DNA from: a virus | Strand: one strand, 5' to 3' | DNA: 24,123 nucleotides | Virus record (IMG/VR): IMGVR_UViG_3300047462_000706 | Coordinates: 1 to 24,123 of that record | Part shown: positions 14,975 to 20,565 of the stretch, one piece after another | Layout: each line of letters begins with the position of its first letter | Numbering within the stretch: the stretch's first letter is position 1 | Notes under the pieces: model-generated | The model's input: only the letters and a program-made list of their open reading frames with translations | Databases searched by the model: none | Told to the model about the DNA's origin: nothing | Program-made: the position numbers and the translations under genes

Positions 14975-16521
14975 TTCCACCGCTTCCGGACGACCTTACG
15001 GGCGACGGAGCGCGTCGCGGCAACGATCATCGATGGCGCTTGGCTCATGCTCAGGACTCCGTAACGGAAGGCATCGGCAGGGTGCGAGGCCCAGTCATGC
15101 AGCGGCTGGTCGCTCCAGATGCCCATCACCTCATTCCACTTCTTGCGATAGGACTCGAGCGCCTTGATGCCGGCGCCCGCGCGCTCCTCATCGAATACAC
15201 AGCGGCTTAGCGCATTGCGCACCGCTTCGATACCGTCGTCGCGCGGCAGCTCGGGCGCGATCTCGAACTTGATGCCGAGCTTCTCGGCACGCTCCAGCCG
15301 GCTCTCGCCGCTGCCGCCCCAGTCCGCGACCCGAAGGTCGTGCGGACCGATTGCGCGGCTGTAGGTGATGCCGTGCGCTTCGCGCCAGTCGTGCAGATGC
15401 TTGGCGTAATGCGGCAGCGGCTCTCCGCTGTTCTGGTAGAAGTCCACAATGCGGACCTCGGCGCCGTAGCGCTGCACGAACCAGATGCTGGTCGTGTCGT
15501 TGCCGATGTCCCACCAGGTCTCGACCGGAAGACCCGGCTCGATCGGCACACTGGTGACGCGGCCCTGCTGCCAGGCCAGCAGCATCTGCCGGCCGTAGTA
15601 CGCGCCTTCGGTGGACTGCTTGAATGCCTCGTCCGGCGTGCTCGGGTATTCCGAGTAGACGTCTTCGCCGAGCTCGCGCCACTTCCGGATGTACCACTCA
15701 CGCTGGCCAGTGGTGAGCAGCTGGCCGATTTTGATCTCGAGCTTGTCGAGGTACTCGCGTTCGTTCTGAGACTCCGCGAACGGCTCAAGGCCGATCATCG
15801 CGGTGTAGGTCGGCTCTCGCCACCAGGGCAGGAACCGGAACCGCCAATCGCTCGGGCTGGTTGGCGCTCGCTTCTGCGCCTCCTGCGTCAGCTCGTAGAA
15901 GTGACCGGCGCGGCCCTTGGCCGTGGCTTCGATCACCACCAGGCCCTGCTGCGGCACGGCCTGCATCGCGCCGGTGCGGATTTCCTCGGCTCGCTGCGGC
16001 ATGCGCGAGCAGATGTAGCCGTACTCGGTGATGTGCAGGATGTTCGGCGTTCCAGAGCGGAACGTGACGCCGACCCGGATACTGCTGTTGTTGTTCAGCA
16101 GCAGCTCGCCGCTATCGTTCTTGATTGCCCCGATGACTGACCGGATCTCCTCCGGCAGGCTCTCGTAAGCGAACTTGACCTTGTCCCTGAAGATCGTCTT
16201 CGCATCGTCCTTGGTGTGGGCGACGATGCCGATGCGCATGTTGCGGTTGAACAGCGCGGTGTCGAGCCAGAGGATGCAGTAGCCGGTCGTGCTGCCCAGC
16301 TGCCGGACCTTGAGATCGATGTTGCGGTGGCCCAGCGTGGCCCACTGCTCGAGCTGCGCCCAGTTGGGCTTGAACAGCTCCTTCTCACCATCCTTGTTGA
16401 TGAACCAGTAGAGGTTCCGCAGTCTCCACTGGCGGTCGAGGAGCTTCTCCCCGAGCGCTTCGACGGCGGTTGCCGAGTCATCGACATCATCCCGCATGGT
16501 TAGCGAGCTGAGCTTCGGCAC
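14971..16521 (-). CDS. terL: Terminase large subunit
   Basis: 516 residues with a GTG start two bases after the small-subunit stop. It is the ATPase/nuclease that translocates and cuts concatemeric DNA during packaging. ATPase part: an adenine-binding KPNWAQLEQW (about 51-60), a deviant Walker A VRQLGSTTG (about 72-80), a Walker B-type segment ILHITEYGYI (about 161-170) with the catalytic Glu, and a coupling motif IEATAKGRAG (about 197-206). Nuclease part: first acidic residue in WWDIGNDTT (Asp338), then PHDLRVADWG (about 393-402), and the C-terminal HDWASHPADAFRYG (about 475-488). The P-loop lacks the usual Lys after Gly, as is common in this terminase group. Adjacent small subunit and portal confirm the identity. 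Confidence 0.93.
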   Translation of the reverse strand: MPKLSSLTMRDDVDDSATAVEALGEKLLDRQWRLRNLYWFINKDGEKELFKPNWAQLEQWATLGHRNIDLKVRQLGSTTGYCILWLDTALFNRNMRIGIVAHTKDDAKTIFRDKVKFAYESLPEEIRSVIGAIKNDSGELLLNNNSSIRVGVTFRSGTPNILHITEYGYICSRMPQRAEEIRTGAMQAVPQQGLVVIEATAKGRAGHFYELTQEAQKRAPTSPSDWRFRFLPWWREPTYTAMIGLEPFAESQNEREYLDKLEIKIGQLLTTGQREWYIRKWRELGEDVYSEYPSTPDEAFKQSTEGAYYGRQMLLAWQQGRVTSVPIEPGLPVETWWDIGNDTTSIWFVQRYGAEVRIVDFYQNSGEPLPHYAKHLHDWREAHGITYSRAIGPHDLRVADWGGSGESRLERAEKLGIKFEIAPELPRDDGIEAVRNALSRCVFDEERAGAGIKALESYRKKWNEVMGIWSDQPLHDWASHPADAFRYGVLSMSQAPSMIVAATRSVARKVVRKRWK

Positions 16522-16523
16522 CT

Positions 16524-17018
16524 TCAGCTCTTGCCGATCAGGCTTCCGACACCCTCGCCATTGTCCTGCGCGCGCTTGAGCACCGCGGCCAACGCTTCAC
16601 CGACTGCGGCACCTGCAGTCTTGCCCTCTTCCGCGAACAGGTTTGCGTGGCGAGCCAACAACTCCAGCGCCTTGTTCCGGTCGCTGGCCTTCACGTCCTG
16701 GTTGATCCAGGTCGACTCGTCCACTTCCCACGCCTTCTTGCGGTCGCCAGTCTCGGGATCTAACAGCTTGCGGCTGTCGTGACGAACCACCGAGGCTAGG
16801 CGAAACAGGATCTCATCGCGCCCCATGTGGAGCGCCCTCATCGCGTCAGCCTTGAGAGTTTCGATCAGCGCCTGGACTTCAGGTTTTTTCAGGAGGTCAT
16901 GCGCCTGAGACCCGGCTGTCTTCGCGCTGTACTTTGCACGGATCGCAGCCTGGGTGGCGTTGTAGTCCTTGACGTACTCGTTGCAGAAGTTGATCTGCCT
17001 TGGGTTCAATGCGGCCAT
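16524..17018 (-). CDS. terS: Terminase small subunit
   Basis: 164 residues, ATG at 17018 sharing one base with the upstream stop (TGATG). The N-terminal 60 residues match the Terminase_2 family: LNPRQINFCNEYVKDYNATQAA followed by SAKTAGSQAHDLLKKPEVQALI, a helix-turn-helix that recognises the packaging site. The middle (HMGRDEILFRLASVVRHD, WINQDVKASDRNKALELLARHANLF) is the oligomerisation part, and the C-terminus is helical and Gly/Lys-rich. The protein forms a ring that recognises viral DNA and recruits the large subunit. Cos- or pac-type packaging cannot be told from this sequence. Confidence 0.9.
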   Translation of the reverse strand: MAALNPRQINFCNEYVKDYNATQAAIRAKYSAKTAGSQAHDLLKKPEVQALIETLKADAMRALHMGRDEILFRLASVVRHDSRKLLDPETGDRKKAWEVDESTWINQDVKASDRNKALELLARHANLFAEEGKTAGAAVGEALAAVLKRAQDNGEGVGSLIGKS

Positions 17019-17227
17019 CAGTGAAGCACCGGCGGCTCGAAGCAGTCCAGGCGCACGGCCATGTAGCCGAGGCCCACGATCTCGCAGACCGCGATGCTCG
17101 CCTCGTCTTCCACGTCGGTGACGTCGCCAAAGGCATCGACCATGTCGATGATGCGCAGCACCTGGCCGTCGTCGAGCACGACTTCTCGCCGGCGCAGGCT
17201 CACGGCGATCGCTTGCGGTTCGGTCAT
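17018..17227 (-). CDS. 69-residue protein of unknown function
   Basis: Start at ATG 17227, which overlaps the stop of the preceding gene (ATGA); the in-frame extension to 17461 lies in other genes and is rejected. The product is acidic and beta-rich, with VVLDDGQVLRIIDMVDAFGDVTDVEDEAS and a C-terminal LGYMAVRLDCFEPPVL (short fragments of these regions). There is no known motif. The tight fit into the run of small genes before the terminase supports a real gene. Function unknown. Confidence 0.7.
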   Translation of the reverse strand: MTEPQAIAVSLRRREVVLDDGQVLRIIDMVDAFGDVTDVEDEASIAVCEIVGLGYMAVRLDCFEPPVLH

Positions 17228-17451
17228 GGAATCACCTCGATTGCGAACACGGCCTTGGCGTACAGCCTCTGGACCATGTCGGGTTCCCGCTCCCACTCTT
17301 CTGTGTAAGTCCGGACCTTGGCGCGCACCTTCGTGGTGCCGAAGCGCGTGAAGGTGTCGCTGACGAGCTTGTTGAAGGCCAGCTCGTGGGTAAGGTCTCG
17401 GAGTTTCGGCAGCGTCGCTTCCTCGATTGGATAGCGCGCTGTGTACTTCAT
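17224..17451 (-). CDS. 75-residue protein of unknown function
   Basis: ATG at 17451 overlaps the previous stop (ATGA). The product has one alpha-beta-like pattern: ARYPIEEATLPKLRDLTHELAF, a basic KVRAKVRTYTEEWEREPDMVQRLY segment, and an aliphatic C-terminal strand AVFAIEVI. No known motif or TM segment. One member of a cluster of four small unknown genes between the lysis and terminase genes, a place where phages often carry host-takeover or packaging-accessory genes. Role unknown. Confidence 0.7.
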   Translation of the reverse strand: MKYTARYPIEEATLPKLRDLTHELAFNKLVSDTFTRFGTTKVRAKVRTYTEEWEREPDMVQRLYAKAVFAIEVIP

Positions 17452-17702
17452 CAGCCGTCACTCTCCGGGCTCATCCGCTTGACGATCTTGTGCTTCAGCG
17501 CCTCGGCCTTGCCCAGCAGGTCGAACAGGTTCTCGGCCGGCGTGTGGCATGTGTCCCAGGTGTCGTCGCTGTATTCGACGAGCATCACGACACCGACGAT
17601 GTCGCCGCGCTCGGCCCGATCAAGCGCTGTGCGAAGAACCTCAATGGAATTGGCGTTTGCCTCAGACCTTTGCGCGTGCAGCGGGACGACCTTGCCGCTC
17701 AC
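17451..17702 (-). CDS. 83-residue protein of unknown function
   Basis: GTG start at 17702 sharing its G with the previous stop (TAGTG). The N-terminus carries helix IEVLRTALDRAERGD, then a strand pair VGVVMLVEYSDDTWDTCHTP, followed by an amphipathic helix ENLFDLLGKAEALKHKIVK. The layout (helix, two strands, helix) looks like a compact alpha-beta fold. I do not recognise the family. It belongs to the same overlapping cluster as its neighbours, so it is probably cotranslated with them. Confidence 0.7.
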   Translation of the reverse strand: MSGKVVPLHAQRSEANANSIEVLRTALDRAERGDIVGVVMLVEYSDDTWDTCHTPAENLFDLLGKAEALKHKIVKRMSPESDG

Positions 17703-17995
17703 TACGCCGCAGCCTTCGACGGAGACGTCACGCCCGGCGGCAGGATCAGATCCTTCGGAGGGATGCCGGTGAGCGTCTCGTAGACCTCGGGCTCCGGCCT
17801 GGGCGCCGATGGCTCGCGCACGATCGGCACGAGTGGCTCATCCGTCGTCGGGTCGCGCACCAATTCCCACGCGGCGACGATTGCATCCTGCTGCGCCTTG
17901 TTGAACAGCATGCCGCTGGTGCGCTCGAGGAGCGTGACCAGGGAGAACTTGATCAGCTCCTGCTGTTTCGGCGTGAATTTCTTCGTGGCGCGCAT
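17702..17995 (-). CDS. 97-residue protein of unknown function
   Basis: ATG at 17995, 19 bases after the upstream stop. Residues about 1-45 are basic and helical (RATKKFTPKQQELIKFSLVTLLERTSGMLFNKAQQDAIVAAW read in parts), possibly nucleic-acid or protein binding. The rest is Pro/Glu-rich and probably disordered (VPIVREPSAPRPEPEVYE, PPKDLILPPGVTSP). First gene of the unknown cluster before the terminase. No family recognised. The frame is supported by the codon bias shared with its neighbours. Confidence 0.65.
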   Translation of the reverse strand: MRATKKFTPKQQELIKFSLVTLLERTSGMLFNKAQQDAIVAAWELVRDPTTDEPLVPIVREPSAPRPEPEVYETLTGIPPKDLILPPGVTSPSKAAA

Positions 17996-18014
17996 TCGAT
18001 TCTCGGGCTTGAGG

Positions 18015-18383
18015 TCAGGCGAAATGGAGGTGAGACCACACCTGCTGGAGCAGGAACACTACGAGCGCGCCGAAAATCGTCCATTGCTGGTTCTTGGCGC
18101 TCTTGGCCAGTTCGGACTTCGATGCACTTTCATCGCGCCGATACACTTCCAGCAGCCCGACACGGACTTCGAGCAGCGCCAGTTTTTGGGGAAGCTCGAC
18201 GGTCCTGTCGAGGCGCTCGATCAGGGATTCCAGCTTGCCGTTGATCTGCTGCAGAGACTGCTGAAGCAGGGCGACTTCCGTCTTCATATCGTTGAGTTTC
18301 CCCGCATTCTCGATATGCATCTCGTAGAGTCGATCGCTCTCCCGGCGGGTTGCGGTCCGACGGTCTGTACTCGCCGGAGGCAT
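18015..18383 (-). CDS. Coiled-coil protein with C-terminal TM segment (XhlA-like)
   Basis: 122 residues, ATG at 18383 overlapping the i-spanin stop (TAATG). Residues about 18-80 are one long heptad helix (IENAGKLNDMKTEVALLQQSLQQINGKLESLIERLD in parts, then QKLALLEVRVGLLEVYRR). The C-terminus has a single hydrophobic segment (about 100-118, WTIFGALVVFLLQQVW). A cytosolic coiled coil with a C-terminal membrane anchor is the plan of XhlA-type lysis-accessory proteins. Its place in the lysis cassette supports a role in membrane disruption or in controlling the holin. It might instead be a superinfection-exclusion type membrane protein. The motif evidence is structural, not family-level. Confidence 0.68.
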   Translation of the reverse strand: MPPASTDRRTATRRESDRLYEMHIENAGKLNDMKTEVALLQQSLQQINGKLESLIERLDRTVELPQKLALLEVRVGLLEVYRRDESASKSELAKSAKNQQWTIFGALVVFLLQQVWSHLHFA

Positions 18384-18820
18384 TACTGCGGACTCGTGTT
18401 CGCACGGATCAGGGCTTGGAGCTGCTCGAGCTGGATGGCGTTGCGTTCGGCGGCGACAAGGTCGTCAGCGAGTCCACTACCGGCGTCGGCCGGCGCGGCT
18501 GCATCAGCGGGCTTTCCAGAATCGCCAGCGGGCACTGGTACACCACCTGCGGCTGGCTGCTGCATGCTGCAAGCAGCGCGAACGATGCGAGTGCGAACAG
18601 TCTCAACCGGCACCTCGACCCGCTGGATTTTGTCGACATAAACCGTCTCCACCTTGGCTGAATCGGAACTCTGCTGCTGCACGATCTTCGTGGCGGCCTC
18701 GGCCGCTTTCGCGGCATCCGCTTCCCAGGCGTTGTGGGTGACTTGATGGCCGCCCCAGAACCCGAACGTGAGCGCAATGACGACCGCAGCGGCCGCCCAT
18801 GTGAATGGAATCGGAATCAT
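18383..18820 (-). CDS. Rz: i-spanin (Rz-like)
   Basis: 145 residues, ATG at 18820 sharing one base with the holin stop (TGATG). An N-terminal signal-anchor (about 5-24, FTWAAAAVVIALTFGFWGG) is followed by a periplasmic helical domain rich in Ala, Glu and Gln with heptads (EADAAKAAEAATKIVQQQ, then KIQRVEVPVETVRTRIVRA), a Pro/Ala-rich hinge and a C-terminal helix. This is the plan of the inner-membrane spanin subunit that, with the outer-membrane lipoprotein, fuses the two membranes in the last lysis step of Gram-negative hosts. The o-spanin gene is embedded in it in a different frame, exactly as in lambda. The sequence itself is divergent, so the name rests on topology and context. Confidence 0.85.
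   Translation of the reverse strand: MIPIPFTWAAAAVVIALTFGFWGGHQVTHNAWEADAAKAAEAATKIVQQQSSDSAKVETVYVDKIQRVEVPVETVRTRIVRAACSMQQPAAGGVPVPAGDSGKPADAAAPADAGSGLADDLVAAERNAIQLEQLQALIRANTSPQ
18409..18639 (-). CDS. Rz1: o-spanin lipoprotein (Rz1-like), embedded in Rz
   Basis: 76 residues in another frame, wholly inside the i-spanin gene, so it is easily missed. ATG at 18639 has a GGAG element about eight bases upstream. The N-terminus is basic (RCRLRL), followed by FALASFALLAAC: a lipoprotein signal with the lipobox LAAC and Cys26 as the lipidated residue. The mature part is short, with Pro/Ser-rich segments (SSQPQVVYQ, then SPLMQPRRPTPVV), ending Ser-rich. This is the classical embedded Rz1 type of lambda, in which the lipoprotein anchors in the outer membrane and pairs with the i-spanin. 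Host Gram-negative nature follows. The overlapping frame is directly visible. Confidence 0.86.
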   Translation of the reverse strand: MSTKSSGSRCRLRLFALASFALLAACSSQPQVVYQCPLAILESPLMQPRRPTPVVDSLTTLSPPNATPSSSSSSKP

Positions 18821-19107
18821 CAGGACTCACCCTTGGTTGAGGTGTTGGGCTGAATTGCCGGTGGCTGGTCGGGCTCGGTGTCCTTCTTCGCCCACAGCAG
18901 CGCGCCGATCCCGGTGATGAGACTGCCGACGCCGATGCCGAAGTCCTGCCAGGCGAACGGATGCTCGGGAGTGGCGATCCACATGCCGCGGATCGAGCCC
19001 GGCACGACCGCGGCGATCAGCAGCAGCCCGATCACACGGCCCATGTCGAAGGACTCACCCGATTTCGTCGTGGTGATGTCCTTGAGCAACTTGGCCGTCG
19101 TGGCCAT
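18820..19107 (-). CDS. Holin candidate (two TM segments)
   Basis: 95 residues from ATG 19107, which shares its A with the endolysin stop (TGATG); a GTG one codon earlier is also possible. It has two hydrophobic segments, about 23-43 (MGRVIGLLLIAAVVPGSIRG) and about 56-72 (FGIGVGSLITGIGALLW), a basic end after the second and a polar C-terminus rich in Pro, Thr and Asp. Two-TM proteins of this size next to an R-type endolysin are typical class II holins, which form the inner-membrane lesions that release the endolysin. Neighbouring spanin genes agree. No dual start (antiholin) is evident, although the ATG/GTG pair could allow two products one residue apart. Confidence 0.8.
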   Translation of the reverse strand: MATTAKLLKDITTTKSGESFDMGRVIGLLLIAAVVPGSIRGMWIATPEHPFAWQDFGIGVGSLITGIGALLWAKKDTEPDQPPAIQPNTSTKGES

Positions 19108-19613
19108 CACGGCGTCTTGATCGCGTCCAGCTCGCCGGCCGCCAGCACGCCACCGGCTGCCGTAAATGCGTTGGCCAGGCCCAGCAGCTTCTGCTGGTGC
19201 TGGCCGTAGTTATTGCCCGGCAGAGACGCCCAGATGTTCGAACACTTCTGGATGGCGCTGCGCAGATGGCCGCCCGCGATGTCAGTGAGGGCGACTCGCT
19301 CGCGAATCTGCTGGACCGCGATCATGTCCTGGGCAAGCGGACCGAAGTCCAGCAGCCTCAGCAGCTTCTGGTAGTCCGGCCACCAGCGATGGATCAGCTG
19401 GTAGCGGCCGGCGGCTGTCGAGTCCTCGGCCTGGTTGTAGATGTCCGGGTGCGTGCCGTAGCTCGAGAACAGCAGCGGCTTGCCCGGCGTCGAGCCGACC
19501 AGGACGTTGTAGCCGTCGTCGCTTTCAGCCAGCAGCTGCGGCCCGATCTCGGACCAGGCAAGCATGTCGAGGAACGCCGCCAGATTGACCGGCAGCGTGG
19601 TCGAGCGCGGCAT
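19107..19613 (-). CDS. R: Lambda R-type endolysin (lytic transglycosylase)
   Basis: 168 residues, ATG at 19613. The similarity to the lambda endolysin R is plain over the full length: FLDMLAWSE near residues 14-22, the GYNVLVGS segment, AGRYQLIHRWWPDYQKLL, VQQIRERVALTDIAGG and the C-terminal CSNIWASLPGNNYGQHQQK. Glu22 aligns with the catalytic Glu19 of lambda R. The enzyme cleaves the glycan MurNAc-GlcNAc bond and leaves 1,6-anhydro-MurNAc. There is no signal peptide, so it depends on the holin to reach the periplasm. Length is close to the family (158 in lambda), with no truncation. It is followed at one base by the holin gene, and preceded by the Ala-rich first late gene. Confidence 0.95.
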   Translation of the reverse strand: MPRSTTLPVNLAAFLDMLAWSEIGPQLLAESDDGYNVLVGSTPGKPLLFSSYGTHPDIYNQAEDSTAAGRYQLIHRWWPDYQKLLRLLDFGPLAQDMIAVQQIRERVALTDIAGGHLRSAIQKCSNIWASLPGNNYGQHQQKLLGLANAFTAAGGVLAAGELDAIKTP

Positions 19614-19616
19614 GGC

Positions 19617-20201
19617 TCAGCTGACGAGGTGCTTGACCGCGGCGACCACACCCTCGCGAATCCGGATCTGGGCGATCTCGAGCTCGTTGCCGAGGCGCCG
19701 GCCGGCAGCGACGGCCTCGGCCTCCAGGGCCGCCAGCCGGTTGTGGAAATTGCCGTAGAGCTCTTCCAGATCGTAGAGCGCATCCTCCTCGGCTTCCGAG
19801 AGTTCCGGCTTCAGCGCCAGCAACGCACCGACTTCTGCGCGCGTCTGGTTGGCGTGCTGCTGGTTGACCGCCACCGGCGCAGGCGCATCGACCGCCGGCT
19901 CGGACGCCGGAGCAGGCGAATCCGGCGCGGCGCCAGCATCAGCAGCAGCCGGCGCGACCGCGGTTTCAGCAGTGGCGCCATCGGCGGCGGCATCGGTTGT
20001 CGCGCTGGCAGCGGCGTTGTCAACAGCGCTGGAGACGGTCGGAGCCTCGACAGCGGCCGGAGCATCGGCGGCAGCATCGACCGGTGCCGGAACATCGGCC
20101 GGTGCGGCATCGCCAGCTGCGCCGGCAGCGGCGCCATCGGCGGCGGCTTCGGCCATGACGAGGGCAAGCACGGCGTACATCGTGAATCGGGTGCGGATCA
20201 T
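19617..20201 (-). CDS. Ala/Pro-rich protein with N-terminal hydrophobic leader, first late gene
   Basis: 194 residues, ATG at 20201 with GGAG about eight bases upstream, only about 20 bases after the terminator stem. It starts with a basic/hydrophobic leader (MIRTRFTMYAVLALVMAEA) that may be a signal peptide or anchor. Residues about 20-120 are an extreme low-complexity Ala/Pro/Asp/Val stretch (AAAGAAGDAAPADVPAPVD and many more). Residues about 120-194 are helical and charged (LSEAEEDALYDLEELYGNFHNRLAALEAEAV, read in parts). Function is unknown. Being the first gene after the late switch and next to the lysis cassette, it might act at the envelope in lysis or assembly. Disordered Ala/Pro linkers are often used to span the periplasm, but this is inference only. 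Confidence 0.72.
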   Translation of the reverse strand: MIRTRFTMYAVLALVMAEAAADGAAAGAAGDAAPADVPAPVDAAADAPAAVEAPTVSSAVDNAAASATTDAAADGATAETAVAPAAADAGAAPDSPAPASEPAVDAPAPVAVNQQHANQTRAEVGALLALKPELSEAEEDALYDLEELYGNFHNRLAALEAEAVAAGRRLGNELEIAQIRIREGVVAAVKHLVS

Positions 20202-20224
20202 TTTCGAGTCTCCAGAAACGAAGA

Positions 20225-20243
20225 AACCCGCACGAGGCGGGTT
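20225..20243 (-). terminator. Rho-independent terminator before the late genes
   Basis: A perfect seven-base-pair stem AACCCGC/GCGGGTT with a CTCGT loop on the minus strand is followed by the T-rich tail TCTTCGTTTC. It lies between the early HTH gene and the first late gene, whose SD comes directly after the tail. Placed after a Q-like gene it is the natural candidate for a tR'-type terminator that antiterminated polymerase must read through. Confidence 0.82.
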
Positions 20244-20247
20244 CGGA

Positions 20248-20285
20248 AAGATTCTCGGTCAGGTGTGACCAGTCTGGAGAATCTT
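20248..20285 (-). promoter_or_regulatory. Nested inverted repeat upstream of the late terminator
   Basis: Nine-base arms (AAGATTCTC and GAGAATCTT, 20 bases apart) enclose a second inverted repeat GGTCA/TGACC with a four-base loop. Transcribed, it would fold into a long interrupted hairpin right before the terminator. As DNA it could be an operator for the adjacent HTH protein or a recognition site for the Q-like protein. The symmetry is directly visible; the role is inferred. Confidence 0.6.
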
Positions 20286-20286
20286 G

Positions 20287-20315
20287 CGGCTATTTTTGCG
20301 GCTGCACTACGTCAA
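20287..20315 (-). promoter_or_regulatory. Candidate late promoter
   Basis: A good -35 element TTGACG (20310-20315) lies 17 bases from a poor -10 candidate TAGCCG (20287-20292), inside the 3' end of the HTH gene. A start near 20280 would give a leader of about 50 bases before the terminator. The weak -10 means an activator or a different -10 would be needed. Tentative. Confidence 0.3.
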
Positions 20316-20565
20316 AGTGGCGTAAGTTCCGCATGGAACGCTCCAGCTTGATCACGATGCGGCTCGGCGTCTCCGCTCTTGACTGGGCTGCGGCAACTGC
20401 CGCCTGCTTCAGAGGCTCGACCATCTGATCGCGTTTCAATCCGATCTTCAGCCAGCGCTGATAGGTCCGGAACGGCACGCGGCACAGCTCAGCGGCCTCC
20501 ATCTGAGTGAGGCCGGCGATGATCTGCCAGCGGCGGATCTGGTTCCCGTCAAGCCTTGATGGCAC
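20290..20565 (-). CDS. Small HTH DNA-binding protein
   Basis: I start it at GTG 20565 (91 residues), preceded by GAGGT five bases away; GTG 20577 is an alternative. It overlaps the end of the Q-like gene by about 17 bases. The N-terminal half holds a helix-turn-helix of Cro/XRE-like type: QIRRWQIIAGLTQMEAAELC followed by VPFRTYQRWLKIG, in which RTYQRW is the recognition helix. The second half is helical and basic (KQAAVAAAQSRAET, KLERSMRNLRHF). It is the last early gene, directly before the late switch, so it may regulate early-to-late timing and could bind the inverted repeat just downstream. The target is not shown by the sequence. Confidence 0.72.
   Translation of the reverse strand: MPSRLDGNQIRRWQIIAGLTQMEAAELCRVPFRTYQRWLKIGLKRDQMVEPLKQAAVAAAQSRAETPSRIVIKLERSMRNLRHFDVVQPQK

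Noticed and set aside
12683-15064. A 793-residue open frame on the plus strand opposite the portal gene, and several other plus-strand frames of 216-384 residues
   Set aside because: They lie exactly antisense to well-supported minus-strand genes, are rich in Arg, Ala, Val, Gly and His as expected for the complement of GC-rich codons, and show no recognisable domains or ribosome sites.
19850-20160. Repeated GCC/GGC-rich units in the Ala/Pro-rich gene as a DNA repeat array
   Set aside because: The units are irregular and explained by low-complexity Ala/Pro/Asp coding sequence; no constant period was seen.
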